Assembly: GCA_016758965.1 (NCBI GenBank) | Contig: JAEPRB010000053.1 | Coordinates: forward strand, 62,001 to 126,000 | Source: Circinella minor | Taxonomy: Eukaryota > Mucoromycota > Mucoromycetes > Mucorales > Lichtheimiaceae | Reading direction: 5' to 3' | Length of the DNA: 64,000 nucleotides | In this document: piece after piece, positions 1 through 12,253 of the stretch | Position numbering within the stretch: the first letter of the stretch is position 1 | Layout of the letters: every line of letters begins with the position of its first letter | The notes under the pieces: model-generated | The model's input: the letters and a program-made list of their open reading frames with translations, nothing else | What the model was told of the DNA's origin: nothing | The model's database searches: none | Translations under genes and position numbers: made by a program

Positions 1-209
1 ATCAAGCTGCAATGAACGCATTATTATATGGTTCGGCTGGAGCATCAGGGACGGGAGCTGCTGATGGAATGGCAATGCAATTTGGAGGTCAACAACAACA
101 GCAACAGCAACAACCCGGAGTACCTTCATCTTCTAATTTTTCAACAGCAGCAATGTATGCAGCTGCAAGTAGAAAAAGAGTTCATCGTGAATGGGAAGAT
201 TCAACATAA
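1..209 (+). CDS. 3' end of an unidentified Gln/Ala/Ser-rich protein (partial)
   Basis: The window opens inside a plus-strand reading frame that closes with TAA at 207-209. The visible C-terminus holds a run of eight glutamines, then Pro/Ser-rich sequence, a short Ala-rich stretch and a charged end reading SRKRVHREWEDST. The Gln/Ser/Ala-rich, probably disordered composition followed by a basic-acidic tail would suit a transcription or RNA-binding regulator, but this is inference only. No domain is visible and I do not recognise the family. The first Met in the window (position 12) is probably internal, because the frame is open back to base 1. Confidence 0.6.
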   Translation, partial: QAAMNALLYGSAGASGTGAADGMAMQFGGQQQQQQQQPGVPSSSNFSTAAMYAAASRKRVHREWEDST

Positions 210-713
210 TAACATTTCTACTATTATTTTTAAATAATTATCTTTATATCGCTTATTTTTTTTCTTCTGTTCATTTTTTTACCTTTTGTCTCTTGTGTTT
301 CTTTTTTCTCTTTTCTTTTTCCTTACACCTTATTGCGTTGACTTTTTTTTTATATTATTTTTCTTCTTTCTGCCCTTCTCCTGTATTCTATATTTGAACG
401 CAAAACTATTATCGAACTATTATTTTTCCTTTTATTTTTATTTTTGCTTTTGTAAACAAAGAATAACAAAATACAAACATTATGAATATATCATCGTAAA
501 AGAAATTATACATAAATATTGCATAATTAATAGATATACAGATACCCACAGTCAGCTTATACAGGACCCCGCTTTTATTATTTTTTTGGTGTGACCGTAT
601 ACAATTTTAAAGGGTGGCGGGGTTTACAGAGGGTTTTTTTTTTTTGTCTGGCAACAAAAAATAAAAATCGTTTCAACTTACTACTTCAAAACAATCAATA
701 ATAATAATAAACA
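210..713. other. intergenic: 3'UTR of the left-edge gene and promoter of uL1m
   Basis: The stretch is very T-rich from about 230 to 450, as expected for a 3' untranslated region. It then becomes mixed, with a short G-rich patch (GGGTGGCGGGG, about 611-621) and a T12 tract before the uL1m start at 714. The ATG is preceded by AATAATAAACA, a favourable A-rich fungal start context. Frames found here (191-397, 286-594) are Phe/Leu/Ser-rich translations of T tracts and are not genes. Confidence 0.5.
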
Positions 714-1238
714 ATGTTACCCATTGTACGCACAACAGGTCGACGCTGTACCGCTTTTACGATTCGATCAGCATTAAAAAACAATGCGACCACTGCTACA
801 CCTCTTACCTTAACTCGTACATTTGTTTCCAAAAAGAAAAAGAAAGCAGCAGCACGAGAAAATCCAGACGCACTTGACATTCAAGAAGCTGTTCGCGTAT
901 TACATGCTTTTGAAGTGGGTAACCCTCAACATCAAATTGAAGCTCACATTCAGTGTAAAATTGAAAAGTCAACACCTCTTATTCGTGGATCGGTTGTTTT
1001 ACCTCGTAATATTAAGCAAGAAGCTACCATTTTAGTTTTTGCTACTGGTAAACAAGCTGAAGAAGCTGTTGCTGCTGGTGCACAATTTGTTGGAGGTCAG
1101 GAACTTATTGAAAAGGTTCAAAATGGTGAACTTAAGTTCGACAAGTGTATTTCTACTCCTGCCATGTTCCCTGCTGTTACAAAAATCGCTCGAGTATTAG
1201 GTCCAAAGGGTTTAATGCCTACTGTTAAAAAAGGTTTG

Positions 1239-1275
<37 letters not shown>

Positions 1276-1878
1276 GTGTGTGTGTGTGTGTGTGTCTATT
1301 ATCAGTTTATGTGGTATTTTTCTCATAATTATTTTATTTAGGAACTGTCACTGATGATATCGCTAATATTGTACGAACATCCAAGGGTTCCTTTGATTTT
1401 AAGGGAGATAAACGTGGTGTTTTACATACAGGTACAACAAAAACATATAGACGGCATTAGTATTATTATGAGTATTTTATGATAACTAAATAGAATATGA
1501 CTGATAATGACAATATATTAGGTATTGGTAAAGTAAACTTTGAAGCCAAGGATATCGAAGGTATATTAGTTTAATAGGATACTGGAGTAGAAGGGTAATT
1601 TTATTCTGATGTTAATGAAAACTTATGAATTTTTCTTTTTGTCCAATATAGCCAATCTTGGTGTAATCTTGGAAGAATTACGGACCTTTGGCAAAACAAA
1701 CAACCTCAAAGGTAAATATATCTTTTTTTTTGTATAATGATGTGAGATGGGAAGAATGGGTATTATTACTAATAATTTAATTCAAACTATTTTGTTTTTC
1801 ATAGGCATTATTCAAAACGTTGTTTTATCATCCACACGAGGCCCTGGCATTGTCATTGCTGGTGGACCTTCCATTTAA
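714..1878 (+). CDS. MRPL1: mitochondrial large-subunit ribosomal protein uL1m (MRPL1)
   Basis: Ribosomal protein L1 of the mitochondrial large subunit, which forms the mobile L1 stalk at the tRNA exit site. There are five exons: 714-1233, 1342-1431, 1522-1560, 1652-1711 and 1805-1878. All junctions are GT-AG and the exons sum to 783 bases (260 residues). The N-terminus is basic and Ser/Thr-rich with almost no acids over about 40 residues, which fits a mitochondrial presequence and separates it from cytosolic uL1. The family motif GPKGLMPTVKKGTVTDD spans the first junction, and the end reads STRGPGIVIAGGPSI, as in bacterial-type L1. Intron 1 carries adjoining TA and TG dinucleotide tracts. The start at 714 is the first ATG and gives the presequence. 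Family assignment is firm. Confidence 0.95.
1235..1294. repeat. compound (TA)n(TG)n microsatellite in uL1m intron 1
   Basis: An uninterrupted TA run of about 15 units is followed after TTG by about 11 TG units, all within the 108-base first intron just after its 5' splice site. Such tracts vary in length between strains, so this intron's length is likely polymorphic. Confidence 0.9.
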
Positions 1879-2195
1879 ATATGTACCATCCCCCTCTTTT
1901 CCCTTCCCTTTCTCTCTCCTTAACCTTTAAAAAAGTATAGATTAGTATATATTTTGCAAAAGACAAAACAAAAGCGTTATATTATAAAGATTCCAATTTT
2001 TTTTCTCACTAATTACTTTTTTCATAGATAGAAGTAGCGTTTTATTTATTTGATGGATAAATATATTTTTTAAAAAAAATACTAGCAAATGATAAAAGGG
2101 AATGTAGATAAAAATAACTAGTTGTATGATATTTATATTAAGGAGAAGAAGCGTATATAATGATGGGTGCATTAAATATATTAAATAAATCTTCT
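1879..2195. other. intergenic: shared 3' flank of uL1m and the P450
   Basis: The two genes converge here. The sequence is AT-rich with a pyrimidine-rich stretch right after the uL1m stop (CCCCCTCTTTTCCCTTCCC, about 1890-1908). I see no coding potential; the frame at 1942-2172 is an AT-rich chance frame. Confidence 0.5.
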
Positions 2196-4883
2196 TTACA
2201 TTTTTCGTTCCTTCTTTTCAATTGTGACCTTGCCAGAAGGCGTACCTTATTGAAAAAAATAAGTTAAGAAAATGAATTAGTCAATGATATTTTAAAGAGT
2301 ATCATAGTTAAAGAAGAAAATAACCTAGAGAAATGTTTTAAATTTTGTTTTCTTTTACCTGTCATGATAGAATCAGGGAATTTAATCTTTTCAGCTGGAC
2401 GAAGAGAATAGTCACGAAGGAGAAGGGATATAATGGTTTTGATTTCTTGGATGGCGAACCAACGACCACTACATAAATAGCATTTAAGATGAATTAAATG
2501 ATTGGTTGTCTTGTATCGTATTGATATACTGCTCATTCAATAGTAAACTGATATAAAAATACTTACGGGCAGGCGTGTTTTCCTTCACCAAAAAGTAAGA
2601 AATCATCGCTAACTTTAGTTGAGGGTCGACCTATTTGGACAAATAATGCAGAGATTAATTTTTAATATTATTAATTCTACTATATTTTATCCTCTCCTTA
2701 CCTGTATCGACGAATCGGTAAGGCTTGAATTCGGTAAGTTCAACATCAGCAGTAGCACCCTTGTAGCTAGAATCACGATGATTATACCAATAATTGATAT
2801 AGACATCTTGATCTGTAGTATATACATATATTTATATAATAATTAATAATTTATGTATGATAAATGACAATAACTCATTTTTAGGATGTATTATACATTA
2901 CCTGGAGGAATAACAACACCATTACTCAATACAACATTCTTTCCGGAAATATTAGTATGAGGAAGTTCAAAATATTGATTTTTCAATCTCAAAGCTTCAC
3001 GACAAACACTGTCTAACTTGACAAATTCCTTGATAATGTTGAATGAAAATGCTTCACTGCCTTTTCCTGCTTCAACACCATGGCGACGTAAAACCTCATT
3101 TTGCTCTTCCAAAAGTTCCTCCATGAGTTTTGGATGTTCAAGCAAACGATAAATTACGACAGTAGCGTTTTCACTGGTTGTATGGACACTAGCAAAAATA
3201 AGAGAAAACATCCAATTAACACAATGTTCTGCTACTGAGGTACCAGGTTCAGCTGGGTTATCTTCAAGGATGTCTTGCAAAATATCATCCTAATATATAT
3301 GACATCAGTTTGTTAGTAAAACATTCATTTATTTTTTTTACTGATATTACCAATAAATAAGGTTACGTACGGGTCTTTCGAAATTTGGATCGTTGGCACC
3401 ATCCAATCGTCTTTGGATTTCAGGTGACATTCCTTTAATCATATTTTGTCTATATTTTTGAACTTCTGGGGAAAACTTACCCAAAATTCTGTATTAAAGT
3501 AAATAAATTATTATACAAGGTATTGCTGTTGTATTTGTAATTGAAAGAATGATATTTTTATTACCTCATTTGCAAACCCATCAAACGAGGGAAGAACATC
3601 ATGATTGGGATCTTGGGTCGAAGCAAAGAGCCAATATCAGTTGTAAGATTCTATAGTATAAAGAAAAAAAATAAGTTATGAGAACGAATATTTTATATGT
3701 GTTTATGTTATGTAACTTACTTGGAAGATATCAATGAGGTCAGAATCCTTACAGAGTTCTTCACCAACGAATACAGATGCACTGGCGCGAGCAACCATAC
3801 GTTGAACAAGCATATAAATATCTGGCAATTCCATGGGTTCTAATAGTAAACGATTGTTAGTTATGTATATATGATATAAAAATGTTTAATATAAGTTTTA
3901 TTTTTTTTTACCTTTAAGATCACCCACAATATCTTCAAGTCCAACAATAAGCTACATATATTATTGGTGAGTGGATAAATTAGAAATCAAATATCTATCT
4001 GCAGATGCCATAATCAAACAAAATGGATAATAATTACATTTTCAACAGCACGTTTTGTATATCTCTTCAAGTTGGGTGTTAATTTGTTAACCACAACCTT
4101 TCTAGAAGCGTCACCTGTAATAACATGAGCTGGAATACGAGCCAATGCATTCATGTCGAATCTCTATATATATAAACAATAATATTACAGAAAAAGTTTT
4201 AGTGATATCATACCGTTTTAATCTTTCGCATTTTAGGAAGTTAAGTAATAGTTCACTAACCTTAGTAACACTTGTAATAAAATCAAAGCTAGGATTCAAC
4301 AAAATTTCACGAACGTATCTGCCTGATACAATGGTGCTCATCTATTTTTAGATATAAAGTAAAACATGTCAAAAATGATAATATATCATTTATATGCATC
4401 ATATATATTCATCAAAGTTATAATTATAAATGAAATGTCATCTTTATGTTACCTCTCCAAACAAGTGAATTCGATATACTTCACCTAATTCAGCTGTCCA
4501 TTTTTCAACAAAAGCTTGAGGGTTGTCAATATATTCCTTCGTTGATCCAAGTACTGGAACTGAATATGGAACAGAAGGACAGTTATCTTTAGACTAATTT
4601 AGATTTCCATTTATAGATATGTTAGTGTATATTCCGAACGTTACGTATCAAATCAAAACAAAACAAAAATTCTCCCAAGAGACATTATATAAAATGATGT
4701 CGATATATCACATAATTTTTTATTTATTTTTACCTTTGCAAAAAATTGTTTGTAAAGAACATAACTGGTTATTATTGCTGCAGCTGAGATAACACCTGTT
4801 CGTACTTCTTGACGAGATGATAACTTATTTTGAACTTCATTAAATAAGTCGATAAGTTGAGCACTACTTGGAATTGTAACCAT
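2196..4883 (-). CDS. cytochrome P450 monooxygenase
   Basis: A microsomal-type P450 split by many short introns. The protein starts at 4883 and has a hydrophobic segment at about residues 28-48 (TGVISAAAIITSYVLYKQFF), an ER membrane anchor. The I-helix reads FASVHTTSENATV (around 3170-3210 in the window); ASVHTT in place of AGxDTT is a variant known from fungal P450s of the ent-kaurene-oxidase-like type. The K-helix ExxR is REALRL, a PERF-like FKPYRF follows, and the heme loop is FGEGKHACPGRWFA with the cysteine ligand; it crosses a splice junction near 2485-2570. The last exon (2196-2245) encodes GTPSGKVTIEKKERKM. Electrons would come from NADPH-P450 reductase. Substrate cannot be read from sequence; Mucoromycota CYP509-type enzymes are the obvious comparison. 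No biosynthetic cluster surrounds it. Confidence 0.9.
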
Positions 4884-7800
4884 TTTAAAGGATCGTAAGA
4901 GAGAGGGGAGAACAAAGAAATGGTAGGGAAAGAGTTATTTGATAATGGCTTCCGAAACGACAGATCAAGTGTATTTATTATACTTCGGCGCAGGCTCCGA
5001 GGATGGTTTCCTACGTCCCATGCCCTAACGACTCCGATTTTTTTTATTAATTAAACAGTAAACATTGACTGTAACTGCCCATTTTATAAACAGTCAGTTT
5101 TATAAATATATGTTTACATATACACGATATCAACATTTAATCTCGACGACTTTAAGCATTTTCATAATTAAGTAAAACAATGGAGAGAAGTAAGACAAAT
5201 ATCAAAAAAAAAAGCTCCGGTGTGTTCTTTTGTAGTGATTATTTAGGAAGGTTTAATTGTTTTAGCGGTCTGTCCAACTAATCAAAAACAGTAATTGTAT
5301 CACTTTATATGTTACACAATATTGGGATGACTGGGAAAATAATTTCTTCTTCACTAATACATATATGGAATTCTTATAGATTGTTAAATTGGTGCATCAC
5401 AATAATCATTCAAATTTATGCAGCGTAAATACATTTATAAACGTGCGCGACATGTTTTTTATCTTTTGTTCAGAAACAAAAATCATATTTTAGAAAAAAA
5501 CTATAAAACCATCAAAAACTGATTATTAATCAAATTATTAATTCAAAAAAAAAAAAAAAAAAACCAATACTTCTATTAGTATTAATGATTTATACGTACA
5601 TAGTTTCTAAATAAATCAATATCAATCTCCAATTGCAAGTAAGAATGTATTTATATAACTAAAACTCACCTAATTCAATTATCAATAGTAGAGAAAAGAA
5701 AAAAATGGTAAATCAATCCTTATATTTAGTATATTTAGTATATCATGTATATATAATAATATGTAATGTGAATGAGTTATATTATGAATATACCAAAAGA
5801 ACATATATTAAAAGTATTCAGTTGACAACCTCATGACAAATTTGCTACTGAATCAATATATATATGAGCATATAACCTGTATTACATTTGTAAATCATCT
5901 GCTTTATCACATAACAAAAAATTCCAAGTGTTGATATATAATGATTACAAAACAAGCACAAAGCTTTTTCTTTTATTTTTATTTTTGGTAATGTTAACAA
6001 TATGGTATTTAATGTATATATCATAAAAATTGAGGTATAAACAAGCGAAACAAAAGTGAAATTTTATTTTCTCAGACTACAATTGACGACGTGAGCAATC
6101 ATGGAAGCACGCACATGCTCTGATACTATAGGTACATTATTTTGATGACTGGCTGTCTGGGAAGATAACTAAAAGAGCTGATTAAAATTTAGATTAGTGT
6201 ATAACACGGTAAGATATCTGTTTTTGCTGAAGATAGTAGTTCTATTCAATATTTATAATGGTAAATAATATTTTTTTTTATTTCTACAACAGTTGCAAAT
6301 TAAAAAGAACGAGTACTCGATTAGGATTAGCAATTAAAGGTAACCTCAGGAGATAGCTGATATATTATCAACATTAACAATTCAGATATGATTTATATGG
6401 TTATTTGGATATATTCATAGCAACAAAATAGGTTATGTATTAACTCATGACGAACAAGTGCCAGTAAGATTATCATTGACCATTTAATCGACAAAAAGCA
6501 AACATGTATGTAATATTCAATTTTCCTTTCACTTTACAGTACTTAACTTTATTCTGCAATTTTGAATATGCTCTTTGCATTAAGGAAGCCGCCCAAAAAC
6601 AGTTATCTTGAATTCGGTACCATCAATTGTCTCGGGAATTAACTATAAACATGATAAAAAAAATATTCTCGTCTGTTCGATTGTACGTAACGTAATTAGA
6701 TGTGATTATAGAGATAGAATATCCATGGTGTAAGAGCCACTTCAAGGTATCTTTCTGAATTCAGAAATCTTCATTATTGAGTCTTTGTTATGATTGCATA
6801 CACCCTTATGTACATAGTATTGATCTCAAACATAGCTTTATAAACAGCTTTACCTTATATACGTAGCTCAATAATTCCCAGTACAATCCACCTATTTCCC
6901 TAAATAACTTAATTTCTTTCCTTCAAAAAATATGCTAATACTCAACGTCACTTTCTAAGTCTTAATATATTGACTACAATTGAAAATAAAATTAACAATA
7001 AAATGGAGTTAGTATATGCGATATTAGAAAATCGAGCAATACAAAACAACAAAAATTAATTCGTAAAAACCAATAAAAACGTACAAAAAACGCCATCCCA
7101 ATCAATTTGTAAAGGGAAAAACTGTTCTTTTTCTCAAAGGGGGCAAATAATTCATAATAGGATCGCCGTTGTAATTATAGTAGCACCTTTTTTTTTCCAT
7201 GGCTATAAAGACCCCTATGCATCAGTATCAACATTTTTCTATGGATGTTGTTACCGTTTGACTTTTACTTCAAAGAAAGGATTACTTACACTAAGTTATA
7301 GTCTAATTTCGCTTTGAAGGAAATACAACTTTTATGTGTAAAAATGACATCAATTGTTTACATATGAGTTTGTTATCTTGCAGATCCATTGAAGCTTTAC
7401 TTTTTATGTTCAAAAAAAACCAGTGTGATTGTAATATTTGAGCAACATTTGAAGACCTTTTCTTCAACACAATATTGATTGTATTTTGTTAATAGCGGGA
7501 GGTAGTCTGCTTCTTGAAGTCATAGTACGCAAAATCAAATAAAACAAAGAAACAAAAAAACTCTTATTGATATTATTTATCAATCAAAATCTGGAAATAG
7601 ATATACTTATCCGCTCACATGACTTTTTTAAAGATGACGAAGCAAACTTCCCAGTGGAGGCTTTGTATTTTATTTCGGTTATGGTATTGCTCATTCCCTC
7701 ATACTATCACCACTTATTTTTTATTTTCTTCGTTCATCCTACCCAAATCAAATTTATATATAAATATAGCTTCTCATCTTATCAAAACTCCTTAGTCTTT

Positions 7801-10800
7801 GCCTATACACGTTTTTCTTCATGTTCAGCAAAAAAAGTGATCAATATACCTACAGGTGCAATTCAATAGGTCTTGCATAATAAAAATGTAAATTTTAACC
7901 TATCAGTTAAAACCTTCATTGAAAATACCATAAGGTATTTTATAAAGACTACTACCATTCCATTGGAAAAATACTATTACAATTTTGGAGATCCAAACCC
8001 AAACACTTGTATTGAACCATACAAATAATCCAATGGTCACGAGGTGTGCTTTTTTTTATGAGAATTAACAGGTTGTGGGTAGCGAGCAAATGTAGTAGCA
8101 CAAACAAAATAAACAAAAAAATTATCATGTATTTATTAATTAAATCAATCCTAAGCCCCAAGAAAGTGATCAAATATTTGTTTTGTCGATCAGCAACAAA
8201 TACATCACTGACTGCTATTTTTTTTTATAATACGTAAGTAAAAAATATTTTTCTTTTTTGGGGTTTGTTCATATATTATCATTAGAAAAGAATATATTTT
8301 ATCTACAAAACTATACAATGTACATATTTTGATTATAAATGTAAAGGCTATCAAAATTTCTCCTATTGATTTATATCAGTACAAAAGGGAATAACAGGTA
8401 AAATAATAATATGTTCAGACAATAAAATCATTTGTAATATGTATAATCGTTATTTTGTTGTCGTCAGGTATTAAACTTTACCTTTGTTGTTATTTTATAA
8501 GCTAAAAATACGAAAGTTAAGGGTAAAAAAAAAATAAGGCGCAGAAAATATTACTAAACTTTATAGCACATATTTAAGAGGGACGACGAACTTGATGGTC
8601 TGAACCTGTGATCTGGTGCCAACAACAAAATTAAAAAATTCCTTATTATATTGGATTACATATTATATTCAGGAGAAGAAGTTACGATATAATTCGTATC
8701 GAATTAACCGTCTTTTCAATCGCCATATTGCAATAATACATTATTGGATGTTACTTATTAAAAAGAACAAGCGATAATAGTTTCTCTTGAAAACATAGCG
8801 TCATTCTACGTCGTATTAAATGATATAATAAATAAACAAGAAGCAGGTAGGGCGGGAATGGAAGTTATAAATGGGATATATATTTGTGTGCATGATAACA
8901 CATGTTTTTTTTGGGGGGTATGAATAAATGTATGGGTAATAATAACAACCCTTTTGTTTTCAAATGTAATAACTCTATACATTATGTGTTGACTAGGCAG
9001 GTATACATATTTTTTATAATATAATATCGAATACTTATTATGGTGATAATGACATTGATGGTCACATGCAAATAATGAAAAATGAACGAATGAATTATCA
9101 TTTTATTTTATATACATGTAACAACATAATAATGACGAACGTTAAGTAATATATTCCCGCGTTTCTTCTTTTTATTAAAGAGGGAATCAAACTTATCCAC
9201 ATTTTCAATACAACCCGAACCCCTTTTGATTCCACTTGTTTTTCTCTCCCCCTCCCCTTTATTTCTTTTGTTTTCAACCATTGTCGTTTTTTTTTTTTTT
9301 TTTTTTTTTGCCACGAATAATCTCTATGTCTTACAATTCAATTCTTTTTTTTTTTTACTGTCATTTTAAATAATACGTAGCATATTTATTATACATAAAT
9401 AATTATACGTACGTACTAACAATAATAGTAATATAAATAAGTAAACATAGATATAATAGGTACTAATAATATAAATAGCTAATGCTACTACGTATTTTTT
9501 TTCTTACCAATTTCCTCCCAAAACAGTGGATCATCAAATTAGGGGATTTATTATAGTTATTTAACAGAATGATGAATAAAATAAGAAACATATAAAATGA
9601 AATTCTATTTTGACATGTTAAAAAATAATAAAAAATACACAATTCCTTTATAGAAGGGGCAATGAATATTATTTTTATTTTCCCCACTTTTAACTCCCCA
9701 CCCCCTCACTTTATTATTTCCACTTCAATAATGCTTTTCTTGGGGGGGGGTAGAGAAACAAAATAATAAGATTAGTAGTAGTAATAATAGTTAGTAGTTT
9801 GGTATATATTTTGAATTTGAATAGAGTGAATTATTAAGCACGATAAAAAAAAAATACCTTACATGTTTGTGGGGGATAAGAAAAATTTCTAAAATAAAAA
9901 TAAAAGAGCGGGCTAGCGACATATAATTATGTGCATTAATGATGCAGAATGACGAGTCTCGCCATTTTTTTAACCCCCCCCCTTTTTTTTCCCTCCTTCT
10001 CTTTTTTTTTTTGCCTTTTCATCTCGATGTGTCTCTCTAAAATAGTCTCTCTCCCAACTTTCAATCCATGGCTTCTCCTTAGCACCCCCGAAATCCTCTC
10101 ATTTGTTCTTTTCCCTCTCATCGACATACACCCCTTTTCCCTCCTCTTAATTCCACCATTTAACACGCAGCAAACATCAAGTGCTTATTTAGGCAAACAG
10201 GAATTATAAAATAAAATAATAGAATGTGTTTTTCCATTTTTGGTATTCTGTTATATTATATAAAACTATCATTATTATTAAGAATATACTCCAACTTGTT
10301 ATTAACTCTCACCAGGAGAAAGAAGAAAAAAAGGAAATCTGAAGATGATGGGGGGTTAAGAAGTTGCTATTGTTTGGATAATATATATATTAAAATCAGA
10401 CATCACAAAAGAAAAGAAAAAAAAAAGGAATTCAAATATGTAATATAAACATCTTTATGATTATCCTTCGAGGAAATCATATAAGAAAAAAAAAGTACTA
10501 TGTGCGTGAATTTGTGTTGTATGTATATACGTTAATAATAAAGTGTGGAATATGAAAAAGTGCTCGTTTGTATAAAGAAAAAGTGTGTGTGTAATTGTGG
10601 GGGGAGGATAAGGGAGAGAAAAAAGAAAGGGGGGGGAGAAATAAAAAAAAAGATGAATAGGTTTAAAGCAAATTTGGGTGTTATGTATTATTTAGAATGC
10701 TATGCAAATGTGTAGGATGGCGAGGAAAGTGAAATATATATGTATATATAAAGGTATAATGATCCTACTAACGGATCATCGGATATGTGTGCTCAATAAT

Positions 10801-11074
10801 TCGTTTAACTATATGCAAGTGCAGAAAAAAAATATGTGTATGCAAGAGAGAGAGAGAAAAGAAAAAGAAACCTGGGTTGCGTTGTGTGTATTTGTTGTTG
10901 GCTTTATCGGCGATGATGAATTATCAAGTTGGGATCAAAAAATGCGAGGGAAAAAAAATTGAAGTTTTTCTTCTTTGGCCGTCATTATTGTCTTTTTTTT
11001 TTTTTTGCGGGGGGTGGGTGAGAAGAAAGATGCAGTCCAGATCCCAAGATGCTTTTTAAAAAAAAGAACCGCCA
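4884..11074. other. gene-poor region of about 6.2 kb
   Basis: This is the longest stretch without a recognisable gene. The left end is the P450 promoter, with a GC-richer patch at about 4940-5035. The middle is AT-rich with many short open frames. Several on the minus strand look protein-like (about 6064-6173, 6580-6651, 6660-6960, 7270-7460, 8561-8625) but each soon meets a stop and none joins into a full gene. From about 8900 to 11074 the sequence is dominated by homopolymer tracts (T22-24 near 9286, G9 near 9741, C9 and long T runs near 9976-10010, G8 near 10630) and purine-rich stretches; the right end is the E2F 3' flank. I see no tRNA, rRNA or transposon termini. Frames at 7567-7869, 9949-10209 and 10702-11059 follow composition and are not called. 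Confidence 0.5.
4986..4999. promoter_or_regulatory. possible zinc-cluster factor site CGG-N8-CCG upstream of the P450
   Basis: About 105 bases upstream of the P450 start lies CGG, eight bases, CCG, within a GC-richer patch in AT-rich DNA. Fungal Zn2Cys6 activators bind inverted CGG triplets with factor-specific spacing. The match is short and the spacing is not one I can tie to a known factor, so this is only a candidate. Confidence 0.25.
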
Positions 11075-12253
11075 TTAATGCCTTTCACTTGAATTTCGTG
11101 CTGATAAAGAAACAATATGTAATGATTGACTAGACCGGTCTGGTACACGAATAAAACATTTGGTTTTTGCTGGCGACTATTTATATATAAATTAAAAGTC
11201 GTTAATATTTATTTAATGTTATTGAAATATAGTTGTAAATATTATTAGTATTATATTTACCTTGATGGAACTAGGATAGGGTTGTGCTCTCATTCGTGGT
11301 GATACAGATGATAATCGTGGTGATGAATGAGGATGCTTAGGAGGTTGATGAACTGTAATATCTGTATCATAAGGTGCATTGACAACTACTAATACTTCTT
11401 GTTTCGCAGCCAACATTGTTTCAAACCTTGCTAAATCATCCAATGTTAAGTAACAATGATTTTTATGACGCTTCAGGATTCTTTCTATTTCACGGTCAAC
11501 TTGTTGCTTCGTATCATTCATATGTTCAAATTCTTGTTCTAATGTTCCATTATTTCGTTTAAGTAATGTCAATCGGTGTTCTAACTCGTCAGCAGAAGAA
11601 TCTCTAGATGAAAAGGATGAAACAGAAGATAATGAAGATGTGGATGATGCAGGTGAAGCAACATTATCTGACGGATATCCAGATGGACTACTCGTAGCAC
11701 TTGATGTGCTTCCGCTGTTGTTGTTGTTGTTGTTACTATTACCACTAAAATAAATAAATAATAATGTGCAACTCAGAAACGTTAATATTTTTTTATTTTT
11801 TTTTGTTTTGTTTTGTTTGGGATAAACAACAAAAAGAAAAAGAGTGAAAGTATACTTACATCCATCGAACATGATTTTTAGAGTTTTTTTCAATTAGTTG
11901 AATACCTTCAAGTACATTGGTAATATCATAAATTCGTCTTTTTTGTACGTTAAGTTGAGCAGCTGCACGATTCAAATCTAGGTCACCATGGGTACTGGAT
12001 CGCAGCAACGCGATAAACTTTTTGGTCAGCAGGCCCAAAGATGAATCATAACGACAAGATTGAGCACTAGGTGAAGTGATGGCCCCTGATGGATGAATCT
12101 GAAAAGGTACTATATCCAACAAAAAGATAACAGTACTTGTTAGTTTTTTATATTTTATATTATCTCTTATATCGATAAAAAAAATATAATAAAGGACTGG
12201 CGCCAAAATGTCATACCGGATTCATGTCGAGATCTCCGATGGCTATTTGTCAT
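11075..12253 (-). CDS. E2F-family cell-cycle transcription factor
   Basis: DNA-binding regulator of G1/S genes, expected to act in the nucleus with a DP partner and be restrained by an Rb-type pocket protein. Four exons (12217-12253, 11860-12109, 11261-11744, 11075-11176) sum to 873 bases, 290 residues. The winged-helix domain starts near residue 36 ([13 protein letters not shown]) and contains the diagnostic [14 protein letters not shown] followed by [13 protein letters not shown] poly-Asn/Ser linker begins exon 3. A coiled-coil/marked-box region follows ([13 protein letters not shown] to LARFETMLA) with [17 protein letters not shown], like the CC-MB domain of animal and plant E2Fs. The C-terminal tail shows no obvious acidic Rb-binding motif. 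The start gives a short first exon; an upstream start cannot be excluded. A perfect E2F site lies in intron 1. Confidence 0.93.
12200..12207 (-). promoter_or_regulatory. E2F consensus site (TTTGGCGC) in E2F intron 1
   Basis: The minus strand reads TTTTGGCGCCAGTCC, 10-17 bases downstream of the first 5' splice site of the E2F gene. It matches TTTSSCGC exactly and contains the palindrome GGCGCC. Being promoter-proximal inside the gene for the factor itself, it suggests autoregulation, as is known for animal E2F1. The site is seen; the function is inferred. Confidence 0.5.

Noticed and set aside
7567..7869. 100-codon plus-strand frame in the gene desert
   Set aside because: Phe/Ile/Tyr/Ser-rich from AT-rich DNA with a non-ATG-like weak context and no recognisable motif.
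9936..10209. Overlapping open frames on both strands
   Set aside because: They result from a polypyrimidine/polypurine tract that lacks stop codons; composition is Lys/Arg/Gly or Phe/Leu/Ser only.
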